Positions 8,669 through 17,004 of a DNA stretch of 64,000 nucleotides are shown in pieces. The DNA comes from Bowmanella denitrificans. GTDB taxonomy: Bacteria; Pseudomonadota; Gammaproteobacteria; Enterobacterales; Alteromonadaceae. The notes under the pieces were generated by a model. It worked only from the letters and a program-made list of their open reading frames with translations, had not been told where the DNA came from and ran no database searches. Position numbers and translations under genes: made by a program. The stretch is taken from NCBI RefSeq assembly GCF_002887595.1, contig NZ_PEBU01000013.1:62001-126000 (forward strand), written 5' to 3'. Each line of letters opens with the position of its first letter. Within the stretch, counting starts at the first letter, position 1.

Positions 8669-9292
8669 ATGCAGGAAAGTGTCAGATTCTGGGATAAGGT
8701 CGCACAGAAGTATGCCAAAAGTACCATTGCCGACATCCCATCTTATGAACACAAACTGGCGGTAACCCGGCAATATTTTCGCCCCGACAGCCGGGTGCTG
8801 GAACTTGGCTGTGGTACCGGGTCAACCGCGCTACTGCATGCCCCTTATGTGGCGCATATTCTGGCCACGGATATTGCAGCTAATATGCTGAAGATTGCCA
8901 GGGAAAAAGCCACTGCTGCAGGTGTCGGCAATATCAGCTTTGAGCAGGGTAGCTGTGACGATTTAAATCCGCAGGTGCCGCTGGATATGGTGCTGGCACT
9001 GAATCTACTGCATTTGGTGAAAGATCGGAAAAGTATGATAGAGCAAGCATTTAACTGGCTGAAGCCAGGTGGAGTGTTTATTACCAGCACCGCTTGTCTG
9101 GGGGACAGTGCCTGGAAATGTATCGGCCTGATTGCACCCCTTGGCCGGTTATTGGGGTTAATGCCGCCGGTTTATGTGTTTACTTTGGCGCAACTGCAAC
9201 AAAGTATCATTGCAGCCGGATTCGAAGTAGATTATGTGTGGCAGCAGGAAAAAAGCCCCAGCGTTTTTATGGTGGCAAAGAAGCCAGCTTAA
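8669..9292 (+). CDS. Class I SAM-dependent methyltransferase
   Basis: A 207-residue Rossmann-fold methyltransferase of the Methyltransf_11/25 type. Motif I is VLELGCGTGS (residues 43-52), the acidic SAM-binding residue is in LATDIAANML, and motif IV is DMVLALNLLHLV followed by WLKPGGVFIT. The substrate is not recognisable; the size and motif layout resemble UbiE-like and small-molecule enzymes. The AUG follows ACGAGATAACC. Only 50 bp separate it from the ABC ATPase gene, so both may be transcribed from the LysR-facing promoter. Confidence 0.88.
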   Translation: MQESVRFWDKVAQKYAKSTIADIPSYEHKLAVTRQYFRPDSRVLELGCGTGSTALLHAPYVAHILATDIAANMLKIAREKATAAGVGNISFEQGSCDDLNPQVPLDMVLALNLLHLVKDRKSMIEQAFNWLKPGGVFITSTACLGDSAWKCIGLIAPLGRLLGLMPPVYVFTLAQLQQSIIAAGFEVDYVWQQEKSPSVFMVAKKPA

Positions 9293-9342
9293 CGGTTATT
9301 TTGCGCTGCTTGGAAAATCCTAGTTTTGATTCAGGGAGCAAG

Positions 9343-10257
9343 ATGTCAGCCTTTATCCAGGTCAACAACCTGAGTAAATCCTTTAAGAAACTGCATGCAG
9401 TGAAAGGGATTAGCTTTAGCGTGCCGAAAGGAATTTGTTTTGGACTTCTGGGGCCAAATGGCGCGGGTAAAACCACCACCATTGAAATGATGGAAGGCAT
9501 TGTCGGTATGGATGGCGGTGCGATTCTATATGACGGCGAGCCCCTTAGCCGGGCCATGAATCAGCGAATTGGCATACAGTTCCAGCATACCGCCTTACAG
9601 GACCATCTGACAGGTCGTGAATGCCTGAAAATGTTTGCCAGTTTTTACAGCCATGCTCTGGCGGTGGAAGCGCTTATCGAGCTTTGCCAATTGGCCGATT
9701 TTGCCGATCAGGATCACCGCAAATTATCCGGCGGTCAGAAGCAGCGTTTACTGCTGGCTATTGCCCTGGTTAATGACCCGCAAATTCTGTTTCTGGATGA
9801 GCCTACCACCGGCCTCGATCCCCATGCCAGGCGTAACTTCTGGGATCTGATTAACCGTATCAAGGCATTGGGTAAAACCATCGTTCTTACCACCCATTAT
9901 ATGGACGAAGCGGAGTACCTGTGTGATGACATTGCCATTATGGACAAAGGCCTGATTATTGCCCGCGGTGCCCCCAGAGAGTTGTTGGCCGAGCATTTTA
10001 ACGGGGTGCTGATTCGCTTGCGTCAGCAGCCGTTGTCACAGGAAGTGCTGAAGCAATGCCAGCCGAGACTGGATGGGGCTTATTGGTATATCAATACGGA
10101 TAAGGTCGAGAAAACCCTGAAACTGCTGGTAGAACAGCAGGTGGAAATGGACGGTTTACATGTAAAGTCAGCCAACCTGGACGATTTATTCCTTAAACTC
10201 ACCGGGCATGGCCTGCAGGGCAATACAGAAACACAGGAGGTGGCAAGTGCTGGCTAG
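9343..10257 (+). CDS. ABC transporter ATP-binding protein
   Basis: A 304-residue ABC-2 type ATPase. The open frame extends far upstream through the methyltransferase gene, but the real start is ATG 9343, preceded by AGGGAGCAAG and giving the normal opening MSAFIQVNNLSKSFKK. Motifs: Walker A GPNGAGKTTT, Q-loop (IQFQHTALQDHLTG), signature KLSGGQKQRLLLA, Walker B ILFLDEPTTGLDP and H-loop TTHYMDEAEYL. The C-terminal part contains the short regulatory fold seen in drug exporters of the DrrA/NodI type. Its stop overlaps the permease start by 11 bp. Confidence 0.93.
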   Translation: MSAFIQVNNLSKSFKKLHAVKGISFSVPKGICFGLLGPNGAGKTTTIEMMEGIVGMDGGAILYDGEPLSRAMNQRIGIQFQHTALQDHLTGRECLKMFASFYSHALAVEALIELCQLADFADQDHRKLSGGQKQRLLLAIALVNDPQILFLDEPTTGLDPHARRNFWDLINRIKALGKTIVLTTHYMDEAEYLCDDIAIMDKGLIIARGAPRELLAEHFNGVLIRLRQQPLSQEVLKQCQPRLDGAYWYINTDKVEKTLKLLVEQQVEMDGLHVKSANLDDLFLKLTGHGLQGNTETQEVASAG

Positions 10258-11248
10258 GTTCTGGGCGGTATTTAAGGCACGTAATCTGGAGTTTTTTCGC
10301 GACCGTTCTTCATTAGGCTGGAATCTGGCCTTTCCCATACTATTGGTGGTGGGATTTGCCTTTATTTTCAGTGGCGATGGCCGGGCTGCCTATAAAATCG
10401 GGGTGATGCAGGAAGGTACAGACAACAGCTTCTTTCACTTAAAGCATGTGGAATATGTTCATTATCAGGACTTGATCCTGGCTCAGAACAAACTGAAGCA
10501 ACATCAGCTGGATTTATTGGTGGAACCCACCAGTCAAACCTACTGGGTCAATCGTTCATCGCCACAAGGCTATTTTGCCGCCGAGCTGCTGACAGGGAAG
10601 CTACCCAATTATCAGCGCCAGGAACTGGATGGGCGTGAAATTCGTTACCTGGACTGGGTGCTGCCCGGTATTCTGGGCATGAATATGATGTTTTCCAGCT
10701 TGTTTGGGGTGGGTTATGTGATAGTGCGCTATCGCAAAAGTTCGGTGCTGAAACGCTTAAAAGCCACGCCACTTAGGGCCGTGGAATTTCTGGGGGCGCA
10801 GATCCTCTCCAGGCTGTTTATTGTGCTGTGTATTACCAGCTTTGTATTTATTGCCTGTAATAGCTTGTTTGATTTTTATATGCTGGGTAGCTATCTGGAC
10901 TTGCTGCTGGTGACGGCACTTGGCGCGGCATCCATGATTGCCATGGGCCTGCTGATGGCCAGTCGCAGCCAAAGTGAAGAGCTGACCGGTGGCCTGCTGA
11001 ATCTGATTAGCTGGCCGATGATGCTGTTGTCCGGGGTGTGGTTTTCACTGGAAGGTGCCCCGCAAGCCATTGTGCAGGTTGCACAGCTATTACCTCTTAC
11101 CCATTTACTTGAGGCCGCCAGAGCCATTATGAATGACGGTGCCGGTTTGGCCGACATCCAATACCACTTGTGGGCGCTGCTGGGTATGACATTAGGGTTT
11201 ATGGGCTTGGGTGCTTTGCTGTTTCGCTGGCATGGGGATGGCCGCTAG
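10247..11248 (+). CDS. ABC-2 type transporter permease
   Basis: A 333-residue permease that pairs with the ATPase just upstream. The chosen start is GTG 10247 because CAGGAGG lies 7 bases before it and the product then begins MLARFWAVFKARNLEFFRDR, the usual ABC-2 opening. Six hydrophobic segments are visible: one near residues 25-42 before a roughly 100-residue soluble loop, then five in the C-terminal half, including the conserved stretch ISWPMMLLSGVWFSLE and a following PLTHLLEAARAI motif typical of DrrB/NodJ-like permeases. The likely cargo is a drug or lipid; there is no direct evidence for which. Confidence 0.92.
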   Translation: MLARFWAVFKARNLEFFRDRSSLGWNLAFPILLVVGFAFIFSGDGRAAYKIGVMQEGTDNSFFHLKHVEYVHYQDLILAQNKLKQHQLDLLVEPTSQTYWVNRSSPQGYFAAELLTGKLPNYQRQELDGREIRYLDWVLPGILGMNMMFSSLFGVGYVIVRYRKSSVLKRLKATPLRAVEFLGAQILSRLFIVLCITSFVFIACNSLFDFYMLGSYLDLLLVTALGAASMIAMGLLMASRSQSEELTGGLLNLISWPMMLLSGVWFSLEGAPQAIVQVAQLLPLTHLLEAARAIMNDGAGLADIQYHLWALLGMTLGFMGLGALLFRWHGDGR

Positions 11249-11277
11249 AAAGCCTTTGAGAGACCGAGGAGAAACAT

Positions 11278-11820
11278 ATGTTGCGAATAATCTTTGTTGT
11301 CGCGATTTGGTTTGCAGCCAGTTCGCCTATGGCGGCGGAAAGCCTGCCAGTCTTCCATCGTTTACTGGCATTTAATCAGCAGGGGGAGCTGCTGGTTGTC
11401 AAGATTAAGGACCGAGAGTTGTGGGTAACACCTGGTTGGTATCAGGACAACAATCTAACTGTTAAAGAAGGGCTGGAAAAACTGGCTGGCAGTTATGGCT
11501 TAACCATTAGCGATCTCAAGTTGAGCGGGGTATTTACCCTGAGGATGGGAAAAGAGCAAAGTCCTTCCACGCGCTTGATATACCTGGCCAACACTCAGGG
11601 CCAGGGTGATATCCTTCCTGAAGGAATTGACAAAATAGCCTGGCAGCCACTTACCGAGGCCCTGCAAACCATTAACCTTGCACATATTCGCTACCAGGTT
11701 AAACAGATTATTGCGAATCCCCAGACCGTCTGGGGAGGAACCCAGAAAATGCGCTGGGAAGAGGGTATCAATCGATTTGAGGTGGTAGAAGACTTTTATC
11801 CGCTATTTGCTAAGGATTAA
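11278..11820 (+). CDS. Secreted NUDIX-like protein with degenerate NUDIX box
   Basis: A 180-residue protein with an apparent signal peptide (cleavage near residue 20, MAAE). The mature part follows the NUDIX fold (HRLLAFNQQGELLVVK, LWVTPGW, then GLEKLAGSYGL and a late IAWQPLTEAL helix). However, the catalytic box GX5EX7REUXEEXGU is broken: the region after the PG turn reads YQDNNLTVKEGLEKLAGSYG, so the REUXEE glutamates that bind Mg2+ are absent. Hydrolase activity is therefore doubtful. It lies 29 bp after the ABC permease with a good ribosome site (GAGGAGAAACAT) and probably belongs to that operon. Confidence 0.65.
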   Translation: MLRIIFVVAIWFAASSPMAAESLPVFHRLLAFNQQGELLVVKIKDRELWVTPGWYQDNNLTVKEGLEKLAGSYGLTISDLKLSGVFTLRMGKEQSPSTRLIYLANTQGQGDILPEGIDKIAWQPLTEALQTINLAHIRYQVKQIIANPQTVWGGTQKMRWEEGINRFEVVEDFYPLFAKD

Positions 11821-11860
11821 GGAGCCACCATAATTACCGGTTCGGATTGAGGTTTGTGAT

Positions 11861-12664
11861 TTACGTTGCTCTTTCATCTTGGGCAAAGTAAACCACCATG
11901 CGTAAATGCCTGTGCTCATCCACCAACAGGGTTTCATGTTGATAAGTTGTTTGCTTTGATTCGTTTGTGATCAGTGTCATTAATCCCCGGCGCGGTGGTT
12001 GATTATCCGGGCTGTTGTACCAACGTTTGAAATCGGCAGACAACAATGTCAGCTCGCTGACCAGGCTTTGCATTTGATTGTCTTCTACTGCGATGGCCCG
12101 GTCATATTTGAACTGCGCCAGTAATTTCGGGGCATCGTCCTGCCAGTTAACAATACGATTGCGGAAATCCGGGTCCGAAAACACCATACGCAGCAAGTTG
12201 CGCTCCTGATGCGACCTTTCGCCGAATGTAAACAGCTTATCTGCCGCAGCATTCCAGGCAATCACGTCCCAACCCAGGTTTATCACATAGGCTGGCCTGG
12301 CCAGCTCATCCATCAGCTTTTGGGTGAGAGGGCTGACAGTTAGCAGTTGATGCGCCTCAGGAGGCGGTGGGCGTTTATGGGCCAACATAAATAGATAGCT
12401 GCATTGTGCATCATCCAGCTTGAGCGCCTTGGCTATGCCTAATAGCACCTTTTCAGAGACTTGAATATCGCGACCCTGTTCAAACCAGGTATACCAGGTT
12501 AAGCCTACACCGGCTAAGGCGGCCACTTCTTCGCGCCGCAGCCCGGGGGTTCGCCTGGTGCCGTGTGACGGCAGACCAACATCGGCAGGGGTGAGCCTGT
12601 TTCGCTGCTGGCGCAAGAATTCTGCAAGTTCATGCTTAGTGCGTTGAGCGCTCAGTTCAGTCAT
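11861..12664 (-). CDS. XRE-family regulator with MmyB-like ligand-binding domain
   Basis: A 267-residue regulator. The N-terminal helix-turn-helix is the actinobacterial/proteobacterial MmyB type: FLRQQRNRLTPADVGLP, TRRTPGLRREEVAALAGVGL and WYTWFEQGRDIQVS. Residues 105-260 match the PAS-like MmyB ligand-binding domain (VINLGWDVIAWNAAADKLF, NLLRMVFSDP, later HETLLVDEHRHLRMVVYF), which binds lipophilic ligands such as fatty acids. It is divergent from the MFS exporter at 12770, which it very likely represses, with paired repeats in the 105-bp gap. Confidence 0.92.
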   Translation of the reverse strand: MTELSAQRTKHELAEFLRQQRNRLTPADVGLPSHGTRRTPGLRREEVAALAGVGLTWYTWFEQGRDIQVSEKVLLGIAKALKLDDAQCSYLFMLAHKRPPPPEAHQLLTVSPLTQKLMDELARPAYVINLGWDVIAWNAAADKLFTFGERSHQERNLLRMVFSDPDFRNRIVNWQDDAPKLLAQFKYDRAIAVEDNQMQSLVSELTLLSADFKRWYNSPDNQPPRRGLMTLITNESKQTTYQHETLLVDEHRHLRMVVYFAQDERAT

Positions 12665-12679
12665 GGCTATTACCTTTTA

Positions 12680-12714
12680 TACTAGGATAATTGCTTAAAT
12701 TGTACTGGGATAAT
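12680..12714. promoter_or_regulatory. Direct-repeat operator candidate between regulator and MFS pump
   Basis: TACTAGGATAAT (12680-12691) and TACTGGGATAAT (12703-12714) differ at one base and are 23 bp apart start to start, roughly two helical turns, so a dimer could bind the same DNA face. They lie just upstream of the regulator gene and 56 bp before the pump start. The first copy overlaps a TATACT that could serve as a -10 box. Confidence 0.55.
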
Positions 12715-12769
12715 ATTGGCAGGATGATGTGCCTTTCGCAATGAATCCAACGTATTTGGGGAGCATAGA

Positions 12770-14305
12770 ATGGCACAAGGTATTGATTTAATTTCTGAGC
12801 AGCGCGAGGCAGGTGAGACTGCCAACCAAAAAGCCGGGCTGAGAGAGTGGCTGGGGTTGGCATTGCTGGCCTTACCGACCTTACTTCTGGGCATAGATTT
12901 GACCCTGCTACACCTGGCCCTGCCGGCATTGGCGATTGATTTGCGTCCTAACAGCATTCAGGCGCTTTGGATTATTGATATATATGGTTTTATGATTGCC
13001 GGTTTTCTGGTCACTATGGGCGTGTTGGGTGACCGCATCGGACGGCGCAAGTTATTGCTGGCGGGGGCTCTGATGTTTGCCTTGGCGTCGATAATGGCAG
13101 CTTATTCGAGCAGCGCCACCATGCTGATTATTGCCCGGGCCTTGCTCGGAGTTGCCGGGGCCACGCTGATGCCCTCGACGCTGGCGCTGATAAGCAATAT
13201 GTTTAAAAACGCCCATCAAAGAGGTTTGGCCATTGGTGTATGGGCGACTATGTTTGCATTGGGCATGGCGTCAGGCCCTGTTATTGGCGGCTTGTTACTG
13301 GCCCACTTTTGGTGGGGAGCGGCCTTTTTGGTTGCCTTGCCGGTGGTAGCCTGCCTGCTGGTCCTTGCGCCTTTATTGCTACCTGAATACCGCGCGCCTG
13401 TTAGCGGGCGAATCGACATACTCAGTATTGGGTTGTCATTGCTTGCCATTTTGCCTGTGGTTTTTGCAATCAAACAGTTTGCTAAATACGGTGCTGTTGT
13501 TAGTGCGATGCTGCCATTGGTCATGGGGGCGCTGTTTATACTGTTATTTATTAAACGTCAGAGAAGGTTATCGCAGCCCTTTGTTGAACTCTCCCTGTTT
13601 ACCAGTCGTCACTTCAATATCGCTTTGATTATACTGCTAGTTGGTCTTATTGGCGTGGGTGGAACCATGCTATTGGTCACTCAGTATCTACAACTGGTGG
13701 TGGGCTTGTCGCCTATGGCGGCCGGCTTGTGGATGGGACCTCCAGCACTGGCGATGTTGGTGGCGGGTATTGCCTCGCCGTTGCTGGCCCGGCATATGCT
13801 GCCTGGCAGGATAATTGCCCTTGCAATGGGATTATCTGCAATCGGCTATGTACTGATGGCCCGATTGGACAATTCGCCTCAAGGCATTGTGCTGGTCACA
13901 GTCGCCTTCTCTCTGGTGTATCTGGGACTGGGAACCATCGCGTCCCTTGGGACCGATTTAGTCGTCAGTGCTGCACCAGCCAGCCAGGCCGGCGCAGCAT
14001 CGGCCATGTCAGAAATGGTGCAGGAACTGGGGTTGGCCGTTGGCGTCGCCATGTTAGGTAGTCTTTCAACATTGGTTTATCGTGGTTTGATGGATACTGT
14101 ACCAATTGAGCTGACCGATGGGATGGAGCCAGTGGTTCAGGACAGTCTGGCCGGCGCAGTTTCGGTTTCAAGCGAAATTCCCGCACTGGTGCTGGAACAA
14201 GCCAGGGAAGCCTTTACTACAGGATTTAATATTGCAGCAGGTATTAGTGGGGTAATGATCATGTGTCTGGCCATTCTGGCGGCAGTTAAGCTAAGGCCTG
14301 AATAA
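12770..14305 (+). CDS. MFS multidrug efflux transporter, DHA2 family (SmvA-like)
   Basis: A 511-residue proton-driven exporter with about 14 membrane segments. Family signatures: motif D-like DLTLLHLALPALAIDLRP, LWIIDIYGFMIAGFLVTMG, motif A GVLGDRIGRRKLLL, motif B ARALLGVAGATLMPSTLALI and motif C-like MFALGMASGPVIGG. This pattern is close to SmvA/QacA, pumps for cationic biocides and dyes. It is divergent from the MmyB-type regulator. The start follows GGGGAGCATAGA. The central region 205-235 is a cytoplasmic loop typical of DHA2 proteins. Confidence 0.93.
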   Translation: MAQGIDLISEQREAGETANQKAGLREWLGLALLALPTLLLGIDLTLLHLALPALAIDLRPNSIQALWIIDIYGFMIAGFLVTMGVLGDRIGRRKLLLAGALMFALASIMAAYSSSATMLIIARALLGVAGATLMPSTLALISNMFKNAHQRGLAIGVWATMFALGMASGPVIGGLLLAHFWWGAAFLVALPVVACLLVLAPLLLPEYRAPVSGRIDILSIGLSLLAILPVVFAIKQFAKYGAVVSAMLPLVMGALFILLFIKRQRRLSQPFVELSLFTSRHFNIALIILLVGLIGVGGTMLLVTQYLQLVVGLSPMAAGLWMGPPALAMLVAGIASPLLARHMLPGRIIALAMGLSAIGYVLMARLDNSPQGIVLVTVAFSLVYLGLGTIASLGTDLVVSAAPASQAGAASAMSEMVQELGLAVGVAMLGSLSTLVYRGLMDTVPIELTDGMEPVVQDSLAGAVSVSSEIPALVLEQAREAFTTGFNIAAGISGVMIMCLAILAAVKLRPE

Positions 14306-14390
14306 AAAAATTGCCTCTGGTTTCACCTGGCTTGTTAGCCTCAGTGCCTTTTGCCATAGTAGCCTTTTGTTTGTTGAAGCTGATAACGCC

Positions 14391-15473
14391 ATGTTGCGAA
14401 AACTTACTTGTTTACTGTTCTTTGGTTGCGGATTGATGGGACAAACTGTACAGGCTAACACACCAAAACTGACTCTGGAGGAAGCCAATCGGCTGGCGGC
14501 CATGCCGCTGCATTGTATGCAGGTGGAATACCCTAACAAACTCAATCAGGTACTGGCCGATGCCAGCTATCTGAAAGGGCCGAAGGACCTGCACCCGGCC
14601 TTTTACGGCTGCTTTGACTGGCATTCCAGTGTGCATGGCCACTGGATGCTGGTGAATTTACTGCGGCATTTTCCGGACCTGGCCAATCAGCAGGAAATCC
14701 GCCAGAAATTGCTGGAAAATATCTCGGCTGAGAACATAAAGGCCGAAGTGGCGTATTTTTTTATGCCGCAGAATGCCACTTTTGAGCGTACCTACGGCTG
14801 GGCCTGGCTGTTGAAGCTGGCCGAAGAACTGCATCTGTGGGACGATCCCCTTGCCCGCCAGCTGGCACAAAATCTGCAGCCGTTGACTGATTTGATAGTC
14901 ACTAAGTATCTGGAATTTTTACCCAAGCTTATCTACCCCATTCGTACCGGTGAACATCCCAACACCGCTTTTGGCCTGTCTCTGGCTTATGACTATGCTA
15001 ATACCCTGGGGCATCCAGAACTGAAAGCGCTGATCAGCCAGCGGGCCAAAGATTGGTTTGCCAATGACCATCAATGTCCGCTCAGTTGGGAGCCCAATGG
15101 CTTTGACTTTCTCTCGCCCTGCTTGCAGGAGCTGGATGTGATGCGCAAGGTACTGGACAAAGCCGCATTCAGCACCTGGCTGGATCACTTCTTACCGCAG
15201 TTGGCGCAAACGCACTTTACCCTTGAGCCCGCCAGAGTCAGTGACCGTGCCGACGGTAAATTGGTGCATCTGGACGGTCTGAATTTCAGTCGTGCCTGGT
15301 GCCTGTATGGATTGGTGCGTGACTTTGGGCCAAAGTATGCGCATTTACGCCCCATTGCCGATGCGCACGTCCGCCATTCCTTACCTGCAATAGTGGACGA
15401 AAATTACGAAGGAACACATTGGCTGGGAAGCTTTGCGGTATATGCCATGCAGGAATCCGGGCAATTGGATTAG
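14391..15473 (+). CDS. Secreted DUF2891 family protein
   Basis: About 360 residues from the chosen start at 14391, which places a signal peptide (MLRKLTCLLFFGCGLMG) at the very N-terminus; an ATG 24 bp upstream would add eight polar residues. The mature part is alpha/alpha-barrel-like and contains DUF2891 hallmarks: HPAFYGCFDWHSSVHGHW near the start, TYGWAWLLKLAEEL, HPNTAFGLSLAYDYA, WEPNGFDFLSPCLQELD, LDGLNFSRAWCLYGL and a terminal HWLGSFAVYA. The fold resembles glycoside-processing toroids, but no activity is established. It stands alone, convergent with the next gene. Confidence 0.88.
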   Translation: MLRKLTCLLFFGCGLMGQTVQANTPKLTLEEANRLAAMPLHCMQVEYPNKLNQVLADASYLKGPKDLHPAFYGCFDWHSSVHGHWMLVNLLRHFPDLANQQEIRQKLLENISAENIKAEVAYFFMPQNATFERTYGWAWLLKLAEELHLWDDPLARQLAQNLQPLTDLIVTKYLEFLPKLIYPIRTGEHPNTAFGLSLAYDYANTLGHPELKALISQRAKDWFANDHQCPLSWEPNGFDFLSPCLQELDVMRKVLDKAAFSTWLDHFLPQLAQTHFTLEPARVSDRADGKLVHLDGLNFSRAWCLYGLVRDFGPKYAHLRPIADAHVRHSLPAIVDENYEGTHWLGSFAVYAMQESGQLD

Positions 15474-15605
15474 TCAGGCCTTACTAACAAACTGCACCAA
15501 ATACTTGCAATGTTGTCTAGTTGCATTGATGCGGAGTTGATACCGACGCACTCAAAGCGAAGAAGGCCTTAATTGCAGGCATGGTGCCTGTTGAATGACA
15601 TGGGG

Positions 15606-16088
15606 TTAACTGTTCTGCGGATTAAAGTGCACTGAGTTAAATACCTTTTCTGCCAGTTCAAGGTTGACCTGTGCGCTGAATTCCAGAGACATGGACAAGG
15701 CCATATGGGTTTGCATAACGTCAACATAGTGGACCTTGCCAATGTAGAGGGCCACCAGGTTTCCGTCGATAAACATTTCCGCTTGATACCCATCAATCTC
15801 TAAGGATTGGCGACGGGCCTGTTTCAGGCGGCTGAAGTTGTCAGCATTGATACCGAAGTCATAGCGCATAACCAGGTTATCCCCGGCCAGCATACCTGCG
15901 GTTGAATCAACCATGCTGGCCTGTTGATTTTGCCAGGACGAAGGATGTGAAAAACAAAACATCTGCGCCGGGCAGCTTTGCTGCCAGTTATCCATGCTTG
16001 CCTTGCAAGGTAACAAGAGGCCTGTTAACAACAGACCTCTGATTAACAGAATAACAAGATTACGCACGGCGGTGGCGCGGTAAAACAA
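15606..16088 (-). CDS. Small secreted protein of unknown function
   Basis: A 160-residue product with an N-terminal hydrophobic segment (VILLIRGLLLTGLLLP), most likely a signal peptide. The mature part has two closely spaced cysteines (SCPAQMFCF) that could form a disulfide, then a beta-rich region (YQAEMFIDGNLVALYIGKVHYVDV). No family is recognised. Its start overlaps the 3' end of the metalloprotease gene by 29 bp, so it is probably coexpressed with it and may be an inhibitor, chaperone or substrate, which is speculation. Confidence 0.6.
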   Translation of the reverse strand: MFYRATAVRNLVILLIRGLLLTGLLLPCKASMDNWQQSCPAQMFCFSHPSSWQNQQASMVDSTAGMLAGDNLVMRYDFGINADNFSRLKQARRQSLEIDGYQAEMFIDGNLVALYIGKVHYVDVMQTHMALSMSLEFSAQVNLELAEKVFNSVHFNPQNS

Positions 16089-16740
16089 GTAAGCCCAGTA
16101 ACATTAATAGCAGTGGAGAAACGATCGGGACATCAACTGCCGCTACGACCAGAACAGGTATGATTTCAATAAACAGTCGGCCAGAAGTGTCAGTTTGGAT
16201 CAGGCTACTGGCTAGAATAGTGGCTACTTCCGCTACGCTTAAATCCGTACCGCCATTGATGGTAGGGTCCATCAGGTTAGTGGCTCCTCCATTGTGACCA
16301 AGGCCAAGATTGTGGCCCAGCTCATGCGCGAGTAGCTCGGCATTGGAAGCGCTGTCAGCGAATACCGACTCAACAACGAAGTCGTTTCCTGGTGTTTCAC
16401 CACAGCCTACGTAAAACACATTGATATTACCGCACCAGGTAAGATCGTCGAGAAACCAGAAATTAACCACATTGGCGGCACCATAATGCGCACTGGTGAG
16501 CGTGGCCCACTTGGCCGCCGAGTCCATATTTAACAAAGACGCATCGACGTGTTGTACGGAGGGACCAATACGGATATCAACAGGGGTGTTTCCAAAGCTG
16601 GCTTGTGAAAATATGGCGTCCATACCGATTTCATCAATAGTGATGTAGGCTGCGTTTGCAAATCCACTGATGCAAACCAACAGCAGCCCGACACAATGCC
16701 TTTTCAGTGCCCCAATACTTAAAATGTTAGGATTAAACAT
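16060..16740 (-). CDS. Secreted metzincin-type zinc metalloprotease with C-terminal sorting-like tail
   Basis: A 226-residue predicted protease. A signal peptide ends near ISGFANA (residue 30). The metzincin zinc site HELGHNLGLGH occupies residues 139-149, followed by NLMDP, a Met-turn. Four cysteines (WCGN, VGCGE and others) suggest disulfides. The C-terminus, residues 204-226 (VPIVSPLLLMLLGLLVLPRH then RRA), is tripartite: short motif, hydrophobic helix and basic end. It resembles PEP-CTERM or IPTL-type sorting signals but lacks the PEP triplet. That would place the enzyme at the cell surface or outer layer. It is the first gene of a two-gene unit with the following unknown protein. Confidence 0.85.
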   Translation of the reverse strand: MFNPNILSIGALKRHCVGLLLVCISGFANAAYITIDEIGMDAIFSQASFGNTPVDIRIGPSVQHVDASLLNMDSAAKWATLTSAHYGAANVVNFWFLDDLTWCGNINVFYVGCGETPGNDFVVESVFADSASNAELLAHELGHNLGLGHNGGATNLMDPTINGGTDLSVAEVATILASSLIQTDTSGRLFIEIIPVLVVAAVDVPIVSPLLLMLLGLLVLPRHRRA

Positions 16741-17004
16741 TGCTTGACCTCAGGTTGTGATTATCGGTAATAGCAGTTACCTTGGTGTTTTATTAAACAG
16801 CGCTCACCGGGGTAAAAGACACTGAGCATAAATTGCGCCATCAATAATTATTTATATATTTCAGTTAGTTAATTTACGCCAGAGAGGGTGGTGTAATAAA
16901 GTTGTAAAAAAACGGACAAGATGCCGGTTGTGCTTGCCTCTTATGCCAGTGAAAATGGCCTGCATCAGCCAGGCATCTGACAAGTGCAGTATTCCGCGCT
17001 CTGA
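16741..17004. other. Intergenic region: metalloprotease promoter and end of two-component operon
   Basis: This 264-bp stretch has no gene. The part next to the metalloprotease start (16741-16900) is AT-rich and should contain its promoter. At 16958-16974 GCCTG-N7-CAGGC forms a short hairpin that on the minus strand is followed by ATTTTC, a weak terminator candidate for the sensor kinase operon. Confidence 0.4.

Noticed and set aside
9094-9342. N-terminal extension of the ABC ATPase through the methyltransferase gene
   Set aside because: The extension is an out-of-frame reading of the methyltransferase; ATG 9343 has a ribosome site and gives the normal family N-terminus.
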